Assembly: GCA_900542035.1 (NCBI GenBank)
Contig: UQMJ01000004.1
Location: 62,001 to 126,000 of the forward strand
Direction of reading: 5' to 3'
Origin: an uncultured Clostridium sp.
Lineage (GTDB): Bacteria > Bacillota > Clostridia > Lachnospirales > Lachnospiraceae
DNA length: 64,000 bases
The notes below the pieces were generated by a model. The model worked only from the letters and a program-made list of their open reading frames with translations. It was not told the origin of the DNA and did no database searches. Made by a program: the position numbers and the translations under genes. Positions 16,966 through 24,386 of this stretch are shown here, piece after piece (the first letter of the stretch is position 1; each line of letters starts with the position of its first letter).

Positions 16966-17004
16966 GGTCTTTTTTTTATGCTCAAATTTAGCATGGAAAA
17001 GACC
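16966..17004 (+). promoter_or_regulatory. Leader hairpin of the rpmG operon
   Basis: GGTCTTTT (from 16966) pairs with AAAAGACC (16997-17004), and ATGCT (16978-16982) with AGCAT (16990-16994). The left arm holds a run of eight T. It lies between the promoter and rpmG and could attenuate or stabilise the transcript; its role is not known to me. Confidence 0.45.
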
Positions 17005-17041
17005 CCGACAACAACAAGAATATTAAGTGGAGGTGGAAGTC

Positions 17042-17191
17042 GTGCGCACAAGAATTACACTGGCATGTACCGAATGCAAACAACGTAATTACAACATGAC
17101 CAAGGATAAGAAAACTCATCCTGACAGAATGGAAACCAAGAAGTACTGCAGATTCTGCAAAACCCATACTTTACACAAAGAAACCAAGTAA
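17042..17191 (+). CDS. rpmG: 50S ribosomal protein L33
   Basis: A 49-residue protein read from a GTG start (MRTRITLACTECKQRNY...). It carries the CxxC pairs C9/C12 and C36/C39 of the zinc-binding form of L33. GTGGAGGTGG lies just upstream. L33 next to secE and nusG is the conserved order in many Firmicutes. The gene is short and easily missed by a length cut-off. Confidence 0.93.
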   Translation: MRTRITLACTECKQRNYNMTKDKKTHPDRMETKKYCRFCKTHTLHKETK

Positions 17192-17217
17192 TTGATCTTA
17201 GTAAAGGATGTGAAATT

Positions 17218-17418
17218 ATGGGAGATGCGGTGAAAGAAAAAGCCGAAAAGAAAAGCTTTTTCAAGGGTTTGAAAGCCGAGTTCAAAAAGATCATCTGGCC
17301 GAACAAAGACACTATCACAAAGCAGACTGTACTGGTTTTAGTAGTTTCTTTGGCGCTGGGCTTGATTATTGGCGTCCTTGACCTGGTAATTAAGTTTGGT
17401 CTGAATCTCATCCTGTAA
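17218..17418 (+). CDS. secE: Preprotein translocase subunit SecE
   Basis: The 66-residue protein has the single-span form of SecE: a charged amphipathic N-terminal segment (KSFFKGLKAEFKKIIWPNKD, about 14-33) and one membrane helix (about 39-62). With SecY and SecG it forms the protein export channel in the cytoplasmic membrane. It lies between rpmG and nusG, the standard arrangement. Confidence 0.95.
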   Translation: MGDAVKEKAEKKSFFKGLKAEFKKIIWPNKDTITKQTVLVLVVSLALGLIIGVLDLVIKFGLNLIL

Positions 17419-17436
17419 ATTGAAAGGCGGATTAGA

Positions 17437-17952
17437 ATGGCAGATGCACGTTGGTATGTAGTTCATACCTACTCAGGCTATGAAAACAAAGTAAAAGTTG
17501 ACATTGAAAAGACGATCGAGAACCGAAACCTGCAGGATCAGATTTTGGAGGTCTCTGTTCCAATGCTGGCTGTCACCGAATTGAAAAACGGCGTGGAGAA
17601 GCAGGCGGACAAAAAGATGTTCCCTGGCTATGTGCTGGTCAACATGGTTATGAATGACGACACCTGGTACGTAGTACGCAATACCCGCGGCGTTACCGGA
17701 TTTGTAGGGCCAGGATCCAAGCCGGTTCCTTTGACGGAAGAGGAGATCGCAGCTTTAGGCTTCCAGAAGCCGGAAGTTGAAATGGATTTCGAAGTCGGCG
17801 ATATGATAGTCGTAACCGCTGGCGCCTGGAAAGATACCGTTGGTGCAATTAAAACCATCAACGAAGCTAAGAAATCCATTATTATCAATGTCGAAATGTT
17901 TGGCCGTGATACACCGGTCGAGCTGAACTTCAGCGAAGTTAAGAAAATGTAA
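17437..17952 (+). CDS. nusG: Transcription termination/antitermination factor NusG
   Basis: The 171-aa protein has an NGN domain (1-~110, starting WYVVHTYSGYENKVK), which binds the RNA polymerase clamp, and a C-terminal KOW domain (~120-171, with GDMIVVTAGAWKDTVGAI), which contacts ribosomes or Rho. Length and motifs are standard. It is 18 bp after secE behind AAAGGCGG. The rho gene is also in this window at 27.4 kb. Confidence 0.95.
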   Translation: MADARWYVVHTYSGYENKVKVDIEKTIENRNLQDQILEVSVPMLAVTELKNGVEKQADKKMFPGYVLVNMVMNDDTWYVVRNTRGVTGFVGPGSKPVPLTEEEIAALGFQKPEVEMDFEVGDMIVVTAGAWKDTVGAIKTINEAKKSIIINVEMFGRDTPVELNFSEVKKM

Positions 17953-17982
17953 CAGGAATCGGCCTTTCTGCGTGAAAGGCTG

Positions 17983-18010
17983 GTGGGAGGGAAATCCCCG
18001 ACAATACCAC
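17983..18010 (+). promoter_or_regulatory. Presumed L1-binding hairpin before rplK (copy 1)
   Basis: A 28-nt motif beginning GTGGGAGGG and ending AATACCAC can form a stem (GTGG with CCAC, GGG with CCC). It is repeated without change before rplA. Position just before rplK matches the mRNA site at which L1 represses its own operon. A separate hairpin, GCCTTTC-tgcgt-GAAAGGC (17962-17980), precedes it. L1 binding is inferred. Confidence 0.55.
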
Positions 18011-18031
18011 ATAATTTAGGAGGTGCCTAAA

Positions 18032-18457
18032 ATGGCAAAGAAAGTAACAGGTTATATCAAATTACAGATTCCTGCTGGTAAGGCAACACCAGCACCGCCA
18101 GTTGGTCCTGCATTAGGTCAGCATGGTGTAAACATCGTACAGTTTACCAAGGAATTCAATGCAAGAACCGCTGACCAGGCTGGTATGATTATTCCAGTAG
18201 TCATCACTGTATATGCTGACAGAAGCTTCAGCTTCATCACCAAGACCCCGCCGGCTGCTGTTCTGTTAAAGAAGGCCTGCAAGATCGAATCTGGTTCTGC
18301 AGTTCCGAACAAAACAAAGGTAGCCACCATCAGCAAGGCAGACTTACAGAAGATCGCTGAATTAAAGATGCCAGACTTAAACGCAGCAAGCGTTGAGGCA
18401 GCTATGAGCATGATCGCTGGTACTGCAAGAAGTATGGGTATTACCGTAGAAGAATAA
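18032..18457 (+). CDS. rplK: 50S ribosomal protein L11
   Basis: The 141-aa product is full-length L11, which forms the GTPase-associated centre with L10 and L12. Signature parts include KLQIPAGKATPAPPVGPALG (about 10-29) and the C-terminal RNA-binding domain with IAGTARSMGI. The ATG at 18032 follows TTAGGAGGTG; a GTG three codons earlier is part of the Shine-Dalgarno region and is rejected. Confidence 0.97.
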   Translation: MAKKVTGYIKLQIPAGKATPAPPVGPALGQHGVNIVQFTKEFNARTADQAGMIIPVVITVYADRSFSFITKTPPAAVLLKKACKIESGSAVPNKTKVATISKADLQKIAELKMPDLNAASVEAAMSMIAGTARSMGITVEE

Positions 18458-18484
18458 TTCCCATCTGATGGAGCAAACAAATAC

Positions 18485-18512
18485 GTGGGAGGGAAATCCC
18501 CGACAATACCAC
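18485..18512 (+). promoter_or_regulatory. Presumed L1-binding hairpin before rplA (copy 2)
   Basis: This is an identical 28-nt copy of the motif upstream of rplK (17983-18010), here 16 bp before the rplA start and just before AGGAGG. It would let L1 repress its own translation separately from that of L11. Confidence 0.55.
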
Positions 18513-18528
18513 TAGGAGGTTATTTAGA

Positions 18529-19224
18529 ATGAAAAGAGGAAAAAGATACGCAGAGGCTGCTAAGACAGTAGACCGCGCTATCCAGTATGATACAGCAGAC
18601 GCAATCGCCCTGGTAAAGAAGAATGCATCTGCAAAATTTGATGAGACTATTGAAGCTCATATCAGAACCGGTTGTGACGGACGTCACGCTGATCAGCAGA
18701 TTCGTGGTGCAGTAGTTCTGCCTCACGGAACTGGTAAGACCGTTCGTATTTTAGTATTTGCAAAGGGACCAAAGGCTGATGAGGCTCTGGCTGCCGGCGC
18801 AGATTACGTAGGAGCTGAGGAGTTAATTCCGAAGATCCAGAACGAAGGCTGGTTAGATTTTGATGTAGTTGTAGCTACTCCAGACATGATGGGCGTTGTA
18901 GGACGTCTGGGCCGTGTACTTGGACCGAAGGGCTTAATGCCAAACCCAAAGGCTGGTACTGTAACCATGGACGTAACCAAGGCTATCAACGATATCAAAG
19001 CTGGTAAGATTGAGTACAGACTTGATAAAACCAACATTATCCACGTGCCAGTAGGAAAAGCTTCTTTCACTGAGGAGCAGTTAGCGGACAACTTCCAGAC
19101 GCTTATCGATGCAATTATGAAGGCAAAACCAAGCACCTTAAAGGGCGCTTACTTAAAGAGCGTTACCCTGACCTCTACTATGGGTCCTGGCGTAAAGCTG
19201 AACGTAGCAAAGTTAGCAAACTAA
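18529..19224 (+). CDS. rplA: 50S ribosomal protein L1
   Basis: The 231-aa product is full-length L1, the stalk protein that binds 23S rRNA and, as repressor, its own mRNA. Family motifs such as MGVVGRLGRVLGPKGLMPNP (about 124-143) are intact. It has AGGAGG before the ATG and a terminator after the stop, so the rpmG operon ends here, apart from rplJ-rplL which has its own promoter. Confidence 0.97.
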   Translation: MKRGKRYAEAAKTVDRAIQYDTADAIALVKKNASAKFDETIEAHIRTGCDGRHADQQIRGAVVLPHGTGKTVRILVFAKGPKADEALAAGADYVGAEELIPKIQNEGWLDFDVVVATPDMMGVVGRLGRVLGPKGLMPNPKAGTVTMDVTKAINDIKAGKIEYRLDKTNIIHVPVGKASFTEEQLADNFQTLIDAIMKAKPSTLKGAYLKSVTLTSTMGPGVKLNVAKLAN

Positions 19225-19266
19225 TTGCTGCAGATTTAAGTGTAAAACTTCACAGAGCATATTATG

Positions 19267-19297
19267 CACACCGGTCATTCTGGCCGGTGTGTTTTTT
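19267..19297 (+). terminator. Terminator after rplA
   Basis: CACACCGG (19267-19274) with CCGGTGTG (19284-19291), followed by six T. Confidence 0.88.
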
Positions 19298-19300
19298 ACA

Positions 19301-19342
19301 GTAAGAGTTCAGCCATGCGAAGATGCATGGCTGAACTCTTAC
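19301..19342. repeat. Perfect 18-bp inverted repeat
   Basis: GTAAGAGTTCAGCCATGC (19301-19318), a 6-base loop, and its exact complement (19325-19342). No T run follows on either strand, so it is not a standard terminator. It lies between the rplA terminator and the rplJ promoter. Confidence 0.7.
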
Positions 19343-19381
19343 AATTCACAGGACAAAACTGCAAAATTCAAGAAAAATCAA

Positions 19382-19410
19382 TTGACAATGTCCAGAATCT
19401 ATGTTATATT
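19382..19410 (+). promoter_or_regulatory. Promoter of rplJ-rplL
   Basis: TTGACA (19382-19387), 17 bp, TATATT (19405-19410). Confidence 0.8.
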
Positions 19411-19424
19411 ACTTAAGTATTGAC

Positions 19425-19539
19425 TGCCGAAGACAGCAGGTGCTGAAAAGCTTAAGGTGAAAACGCCTGCCGAGGAACGTACAAATCAAACACAGATTGA
19501 TTTTGTAGCCCTCTGTCTTTGTGACAGAGGGATTTTTTT
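19425..19539 (+). ncRNA. L10 leader (ribosomal protein autoregulatory RNA) with attenuator
   Basis: The untranslated leader before rplJ has the usual L10-leader position and layout: paired elements around GGTGCTGAAAAGCTTAAGGTG and CGCCTGCCGAGGAACG. It ends in an attenuator hairpin, CCCTCTGTC (19509-19517) with GACAGAGGG (19523-19531) and a T run to 19539. Binding of the L10-L12 complex would favour termination. Identification rests on position and the hairpin set, not on a covariance search. Confidence 0.75.
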
Positions 19540-19580
19540 CGCAGGGGATACTTTCAAAATAATATAGGAGGTAAACCATC

Positions 19581-20069
19581 ATGGCAAAAGTTGAATTAAA
19601 GCAGCCTATCGTTGACGAGATTGCTGGCTTATTAGACGGCGCAGCAAGTGCAGTAGTTGTTGACTACCGCGGTTTAACGGTAGAGCAGGATACACAGCTT
19701 CGTAAACAGTTAAGAGAAGCAGGCGTAACTTATAAGGTATACAAGAACACCTTAATTAAGCGTGCTGCTGAGGGAACTGATTTCGCAGCTTTAGATCCAA
19801 ACTTAGAAGGACCAACTGCATTAGCAGTATCCAAGACCGATGCTACCGCACCGGCAAGAGTATTAGCTGAGTTTGCAAAGAAAGCAGACAAGCTGGAGAT
19901 TAAGGCTGGCGTTGTAGAGGGAATCTACTACGATGCAAAGGGAATGAACGTAATCGCTTCCATCCCATCCAGAGAAGTTCTTCTGGGCAAGTTACTGGGC
20001 AGCATCCAGTCTCCAATTACCAATTTTGCACGCGTTCTGAATCAGATTGCAGAAGCAAAAGAGGCATAA
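19581..20069 (+). CDS. rplJ: 50S ribosomal protein L10
   Basis: The 162-aa product is full-length L10, the base of the L12 stalk. The rRNA-binding N-terminal domain has VVVDYRGLTVEQDTQLRKQL (about 24-43), and the C-terminal helix (ITNFARVLNQIAEAKEA) binds L12 dimers. TAGGAGG precedes the ATG. Expression is probably controlled by the leader upstream. Confidence 0.96.
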   Translation: MAKVELKQPIVDEIAGLLDGAASAVVVDYRGLTVEQDTQLRKQLREAGVTYKVYKNTLIKRAAEGTDFAALDPNLEGPTALAVSKTDATAPARVLAEFAKKADKLEIKAGVVEGIYYDAKGMNVIASIPSREVLLGKLLGSIQSPITNFARVLNQIAEAKEA

Positions 20070-20159
20070 ATTTTCTGACCGGACATTGTGCGGCATGAAA
20101 AATAATAAGAACGAACTAATTATTGAAAATTAAACAAATATTTATGGAGGTAAATAATC

Positions 20160-20531
20160 ATGGCAAAGTTAACAACCGCTGAGTTTATCGAAGCTATCAA
20201 GGAATTATCCGTATTAGAATTAAATGAATTAGTAAAGGCTTGTGAGGAAGAGTTTGGTGTATCTGCAGCAGCAGGCGTAGTAGTTGCAGCAGCAGGTCCT
20301 GCAGAGGCAGCTGAAGAGAAGACCGAGTTTGACGTAGAGTTAACCGAGGTTGGTCCAAACAAGGTTAAAGTTATCAAAGTTGTTCGTGAAGTTACCGGCT
20401 TAGGCTTAAAGGAAGCTAAGGACGTAGTTGACGGAGCTCCTAAGGTAGTTAAGCAGGGCGCTTCCAAGGAAGAAGCTGAAGACATCAAGACCAAGTTAGA
20501 GGCTGAAGGCGCAAAGATTACCTTAAAGTAA
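20160..20531 (+). CDS. rplL: 50S ribosomal protein L7/L12
   Basis: The 123-aa product has the N-terminal dimerisation helices (1-~35), an Ala-rich hinge (about 38-56) and the C-terminal factor-binding domain with VIKVVREVTGLGLKEAKDVVD. It follows rplJ by 90 bp with GGAGG before the ATG. Codon use is highly biased, as for an abundant protein. Confidence 0.97.
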   Translation: MAKLTTAEFIEAIKELSVLELNELVKACEEEFGVSAAAGVVVAAAGPAEAAEEKTEFDVELTEVGPNKVKVIKVVREVTGLGLKEAKDVVDGAPKVVKQGASKEEAEDIKTKLEAEGAKITLK

Positions 20532-20584
20532 TCCATTCCTTAAAAAATTGAACGATTGCTAATATTCGGTTATCGGGTATTATG

Positions 20585-20626
20585 AAAAAAAGGGGCTGGG
20601 ATCTTCGGATTTCGGCCTCCTTTTTT
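20585..20626 (+). terminator. Terminator of rplJ-rplL
   Basis: An A-tract, a stem closed by a TTCG tetraloop (GATC-ttcg-GATT) and a GGCCTCC right arm with six T. Some pairs are G-T. Confidence 0.8.
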
Positions 20627-20665
20627 GGCTCTTTGCCAAGAGTTGGGGGAAATGTATAAAAGAGA

Positions 20666-20711
20666 GGAGCATCGCAAAGCAGCTGTCCAATCAGCTGTTT
20701 TGCGATGCTCC
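20666..20711. terminator. Long hairpin between convergent rplL and udk
   Basis: GAGCATCGCAAA...CAGCTG (20667-20685) pairs with CAGCTG...TTGCGATGCTC (20692-20710) with one or two unpaired bases. It ends 18 bp from the udk stop, so it most likely terminates udk on the minus strand (TCTCTTTTAT follows there). Confidence 0.65.
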
Positions 20712-20728
20712 CCTTAGATTTTCGCGGT

Positions 20729-21355
20729 TTAGGAATTTTCGTTTGCTTCTTTTAACAAAACTTCGATTTTTCCGCGCATCAGGTCAAATGCCACATCATT
20801 CATGCCGCTGTTGGTAATCACATCGGCAAATACTTTTGTGGGTTCTACATAGAGATTGTGCATAGGCTTTACGGTGGTCAGATACTGGGTAACAATGCCT
20901 TCCACATCACGTCCGCGTTCTTTGGTATCTCTTAAAATTCTTCTTAAAATCCGTTCGTCTGCATCTGCGTCTACAAAGACTTTGATGTCCAGCAAATCCC
21001 GAATCCGTTCGTCAAACAGAACCAGAATGCCTTCCAGAAGGATAACTGGTTTTGGTTCGATCCGGATGGTCCCCTGCGCCCTGTTGTGGAGAGAATAGTC
21101 ATAGGTTGGACATTCGATTGCTTGTCCTTCTTTCAAACGGGCCAGATGTTTGACTAACAGTTCTGTTTCAAATGCATCCGGATGGTCGTAATTTAATTTC
21201 TTGCGTTCTTCAAAAGAAATGCCGTCATTACAGCGATAATAATTGTCATGATAGATAACGGCAACCTGATCGCCGAACGCATCGTGAAGCCGGTTGGTAA
21301 ATGTAGATTTTCCGGATCCGGTGCCGCCTGCAATGCCGATGATAATTGGTTTCAT
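20729..21355 (-). CDS. udk: Uridine kinase
   Basis: The 208-aa P-loop kinase phosphorylates uridine and cytidine to UMP and CMP in pyrimidine salvage. Walker A is GGTGSGKST (about 10-18); the nucleoside-binding region has YHDNYYRCND and NYDHPDAFET, and the LID is RRILRDTKERGRDVEGI. The ATG at 21355 follows AGGAGGAATCTGAA; the frame extends 14 codons upstream without a ribosome binding site. It is divergent from the DUF1576 gene. Confidence 0.92.
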   Translation of the reverse strand: MKPIIIGIAGGTGSGKSTFTNRLHDAFGDQVAVIYHDNYYRCNDGISFEERKKLNYDHPDAFETELLVKHLARLKEGQAIECPTYDYSLHNRAQGTIRIEPKPVILLEGILVLFDERIRDLLDIKVFVDADADERILRRILRDTKERGRDVEGIVTQYLTTVKPMHNLYVEPTKVFADVITNSGMNDVAFDLMRGKIEVLLKEANENS

Positions 21356-21388
21356 TTCAGATTCCTCCTGAGTATGAGATATATTCCT

Positions 21389-21438
21389 ATTATACACGAA
21401 AATCCCTCTTGGTAAAACCCCTTCCCATACGTTATAAT
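21389..21438. promoter_or_regulatory. Divergent promoters for udk and the DUF1576 gene
   Basis: On the plus strand, TTGGTA (21409-21414), 18 bp, TATAAT (21433-21438). On the minus strand a TATAAT (21394-21389) lies 17 bp from a weak TTTTAC box (21417-21412). The two -35 regions overlap. Confidence 0.55.
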
Positions 21439-21467
21439 AGATTTAATAGAATCTGGAAGGAGACCAT

Positions 21468-22757
21468 ATGGGGAACGTACATCCAAAAAAAGAGTTGTCT
21501 AGGAAAGCGCAGTTTTATCTGTTGTCGCTGATTCCAATTTATTTTATTGCGGCGGGGCTGATTGTCCAGCCTTTTGATGAGATTTTAAGGGGAATTGCCC
21601 GTCTGATTGCAGAACCGGATTTTCTGATTACTGACTATTTTGTCATTGGAGGAATTGGTGCAGCATTTTTAAATGCCGGTCTTCTTTCCATTATGAGTAT
21701 CTGGCTGATTTATAAGCTGAATATGGAAATGAACGGCCACACCATTACATCCGTGTGCCTGATGTTCGGATTTTCTTTATTTGGAAAAAACTTGCTGAAT
21801 ATCTGGGCGATTCTGTTTGGTGTCTTTTTGTATGCCAGATACCATAAAACGTCAGTGTCCAGATACCTTTATATTGGACTTTACGGTACCAGTTTATCTC
21901 CGATTTTAACCCAGATTATGCAGATCTGGCACGTACCTCTGGTAATCCGGATTGTTCTCAGTCTTGCAATAGGAAGCGCTATTGGATTTGTGCTGCCGCC
22001 TCTGGCAACCCATGTGCATTACGCTCACAAAGGATATTCCTTATATAACGTGGGATTTGCAGCGGGCATTATTGCCACGGTTGTCGTATCGGTACTGAAA
22101 TCCTTTGGGATTACGACAGAATCAAGGTTGATTTGGTCTACTGGAAACGATCTGCTGTTTTTTGTTATGCTTTCCATCCTGTTTGGAGGAATGATGATTG
22201 GGGCTGTCTGGTTTGGAGGCAGTAAAACCCTGGCGTCTTATCGGGAACTTTTAAAATCCTACGGTCTTTCCGGAACAGATTACGTAAAAGAAAATGGAGG
22301 GCCTGCGGCGGTTTTTAATATGGGGCTAAACGGCCTTTTTGCGGTAATTTTTGTGCTGGCAGTAGGGGGAGATTTAAACGGTCCTACCATTGGAAGCATT
22401 TTTACCATTGTGGGATTTTCTGCAACCGGAAAACACATCCGCAATATATTTCCAATTATGGTGGGGGTATGTCTGGGAGGAATTACAAAAAACTGGAATA
22501 TTTACGATCCTTCTGCAATCCTGGCGCTTCTGCTTTCTACCACGCTTGCTCCCATTGCAGGAGAATTTGGATGGGGGGCAGGCATTCTTGCCGGATTTTT
22601 ACATTCTTCTGTAGCGCTGAATGTGGGAATCGTCTATGGGGGCATGAATCTGTACAACAATGGCTTTGCAGGAGGTCTGGTAGCGATATTCCTGGTGCCT
22701 GTCATCCAGTCGGTGCGGGACAGAAGGGCAAGGGCAAGGGGAGGAATTTCCCTGTAG
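21468..22757 (+). CDS. DUF1576-family multi-spanning membrane protein with internal duplication
   Basis: The 429-aa protein is almost entirely hydrophobic, with ten or more predicted membrane segments, and resembles the DUF1576 family of unknown function. It is built from two related halves. LNMEMNG-HTITS with GFSLFGKNLLNIW and GVFL (about 84-121) recurs as GGDLNGPTIGS, GFSATGKHIRNIF and GVCL (~300-337). SLYNVGFAAG in the first half matches NLYNNGFAGG in the second. Such a duplication is typical of transporters and channels. A GGAAGGAG site precedes the ATG. It has its own promoter and is followed by mscL. The substrate is unknown. Confidence 0.65.
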   Translation: MGNVHPKKELSRKAQFYLLSLIPIYFIAAGLIVQPFDEILRGIARLIAEPDFLITDYFVIGGIGAAFLNAGLLSIMSIWLIYKLNMEMNGHTITSVCLMFGFSLFGKNLLNIWAILFGVFLYARYHKTSVSRYLYIGLYGTSLSPILTQIMQIWHVPLVIRIVLSLAIGSAIGFVLPPLATHVHYAHKGYSLYNVGFAAGIIATVVVSVLKSFGITTESRLIWSTGNDLLFFVMLSILFGGMMIGAVWFGGSKTLASYRELLKSYGLSGTDYVKENGGPAAVFNMGLNGLFAVIFVLAVGGDLNGPTIGSIFTIVGFSATGKHIRNIFPIMVGVCLGGITKNWNIYDPSAILALLLSTTLAPIAGEFGWGAGILAGFLHSSVALNVGIVYGGMNLYNNGFAGGLVAIFLVPVIQSVRDRRARARGGISL

Positions 22758-22784
22758 ACTTCTTGGAGATGCAGACAGAAATTT

Positions 22785-22813
22785 TTGTGTTCTGGCAGCA
22801 GATATGATATACT
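22785..22813 (+). promoter_or_regulatory. Promoter of mscL
   Basis: TTGTGT (22785-22790), 17 bp, TATACT (22808-22813). Confidence 0.55.
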
Positions 22814-22855
22814 CAAAAGAGCTGGATAACAGAAAAAATGCAAAGGAGAATACGT

Positions 22856-23257
22856 ATGAAAAAGTTTATTGCAGAATTCAAAGCGTTCGCCCTTAGGGGA
22901 AATGTTATGGATATGGCGGTCGGCGTTATCATCGGCAGTGCGTTTTCCGGCATTGTCACATCCTTAACAGACAACTTTATTAATCCGCTTCTGGATTTTC
23001 TGATGGGTCATGCGGCCTATACCTGGGCGGATATTTCCGGATTTGCTTCGGCATTCCTCTCTTCAATAGTCAACTTCTTTTTAATGGCCTTTATTCTGTT
23101 CTGCCTGATTAAGATCATTAACAAGGCCATGTCTTTAGGAAGCAAAAAAGAAGAGAAAACGCCGGCAGCGCCGACAACAAAGATTTGTCCGTACTGCAAA
23201 AGTGAAATCCCGATTGACGCGACAAAATGCGCGCATTGTACGTCGGATGTAGATTAA
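22856..23257 (+). CDS. mscL: Large-conductance mechanosensitive channel with C-terminal zinc ribbon
   Basis: The 133-aa product opens at high membrane tension to release solutes during osmotic downshock. The N-terminal helix and TM1 carry the typical AFALRGNVMDMAVGVIIGSA (about 10-29), and TM2 is VNFFLMAFILFCLIKII (~72-88). Unlike E. coli MscL, the C-terminal cytoplasmic helix is replaced after a Lys/Glu/Pro linker by a zinc-ribbon-like tail with C111/C114 and C125/C128. The ATG at 22856 follows AAAGGAG; the six-codon upstream extension has no site. Confidence 0.9.
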   Translation: MKKFIAEFKAFALRGNVMDMAVGVIIGSAFSGIVTSLTDNFINPLLDFLMGHAAYTWADISGFASAFLSSIVNFFLMAFILFCLIKIINKAMSLGSKKEEKTPAAPTTKICPYCKSEIPIDATKCAHCTSDVD

Positions 23258-23342
23258 ATATATAAGATATTGGCAATCTATGAAATGTTTCGATAACTGA
23301 TAGATAGAGATTGACGAGAGAATATAAGTTTGTTAAGCTGAA

Positions 23343-23418
23343 CTTAAGCATTACAGAAGAGTTGAAGAGCAGAGTAAATGTGGAGACACAGTTGCTTTGC
23401 TCTTTTTTAATGCTTAAG
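23343..23418. terminator. Nested palindromic terminator after mscL
   Basis: The inner stem AAGAGCAGAG (23365-23374) with CTTTGCTCTT (23395-23404) is followed by a T run. The outer arms CTTAAGCATTA (23343-23353) and TAATGCTTAAG (23408-23418) are exact complements, giving a 76-bp two-tier palindrome. Confidence 0.7.
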
Positions 23419-23466
23419 TAATGTTTAGTTTCAGGAGAAAATATGGGGAGCGCAAAGGAGGAAAAA

Positions 23467-24354
23467 ATGAAACTATCAACAACAACTTTATTTTATGGAC
23501 CGAGACCCGATGGAAGCGTAGCGCCAGTTATGGATAGTATTCGAAGGATTCATAAAGCGGGATTTCGGGATGTGGATCTGAATTTTGCATGGACAAGGAG
23601 ACGAAAAACAGAACTCTATTTTGATAATTGGAAAGATTGGATAAAGCAGTGCGGGGAATTAATTGAAGAATTAGGAATGACGGTTAGCCAGTCTCATGCG
23701 CCTTTTTATAATGTAATCGATTCCTCTTATCCTTACAGAGAAGAAGAGGAAGAGATGGTACGCCGCTCAATTATTGCAGCAGCAGAGTTAGGAGCAGAAA
23801 TTGTAGTGATTCACGGGGGATCAGTGCCATATTGCCCAGATTATAAGAAGAATAAGATGGAAAATATGGAGTATTTTAAACCTCATTTAGAACTTGCCGC
23901 AAAATATGATGTAACGATTGCGATTGAAAACCTATTTGATGAAAATGATCTTCAAAAGAGAGTGCGCGTACCGCGTTATTTAGCGGATCCAGAGGATTTA
24001 ATTGATTTAGTAGACAGCCTTCACGCTTCTTATGATAATGTAGGGATTGTATGGGATTTTGGCCACGCAAATTTAATGAACTGGAATCAGCCGGAGTGTT
24101 TAGAAATGATTGGAAAGAGACTGATTGCAACTCATGTGCAGGATAATTATGGAGTTGTAGATGATCACTTGCTGCCATATTTGGGGAATGTAGAATGGGA
24201 ACCAATTATGAAAACATTAAAGAAAATAGGTTATGAAGGGGCATTCGCATATGAAACCCATAAGATGACAGACAGGCTTCCAGATCCTATGGTTGACGCA
24301 ATGCTTCGATATGCGTTCGAGTTGGGGAACTATCTGCTTTCATTAGCAGAGTAA
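23467..24354 (+). CDS. Sugar phosphate isomerase/epimerase-like TIM-barrel protein
   Basis: The 295-aa protein resembles the xylose isomerase-like TIM-barrel superfamily (AP endonuclease family 2 fold). Likely metal-ligand motifs lie at strand ends: IVVIHGGS, IAIENLFDEN, GIVWDFGHANL, ATHVQDNYG and FAYETHKM. Members isomerise or epimerise sugars, inositols or keto-sugars; the substrate is not evident. The ATG at 23467 follows AAAGGAGG, preferred to an ATG eight codons upstream. It pairs with a sugar-binding lipoprotein gene 32 bp downstream. Both are richer in A and T than their neighbours, which suggests they may have been acquired separately. Confidence 0.75.
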   Translation: MKLSTTTLFYGPRPDGSVAPVMDSIRRIHKAGFRDVDLNFAWTRRRKTELYFDNWKDWIKQCGELIEELGMTVSQSHAPFYNVIDSSYPYREEEEEMVRRSIIAAAELGAEIVVIHGGSVPYCPDYKKNKMENMEYFKPHLELAAKYDVTIAIENLFDENDLQKRVRVPRYLADPEDLIDLVDSLHASYDNVGIVWDFGHANLMNWNQPECLEMIGKRLIATHVQDNYGVVDDHLLPYLGNVEWEPIMKTLKKIGYEGAFAYETHKMTDRLPDPMVDAMLRYAFELGNYLLSLAE

Positions 24355-24386
24355 AGGGAAAACATATAAAGGAGGTTACAAGTAAT

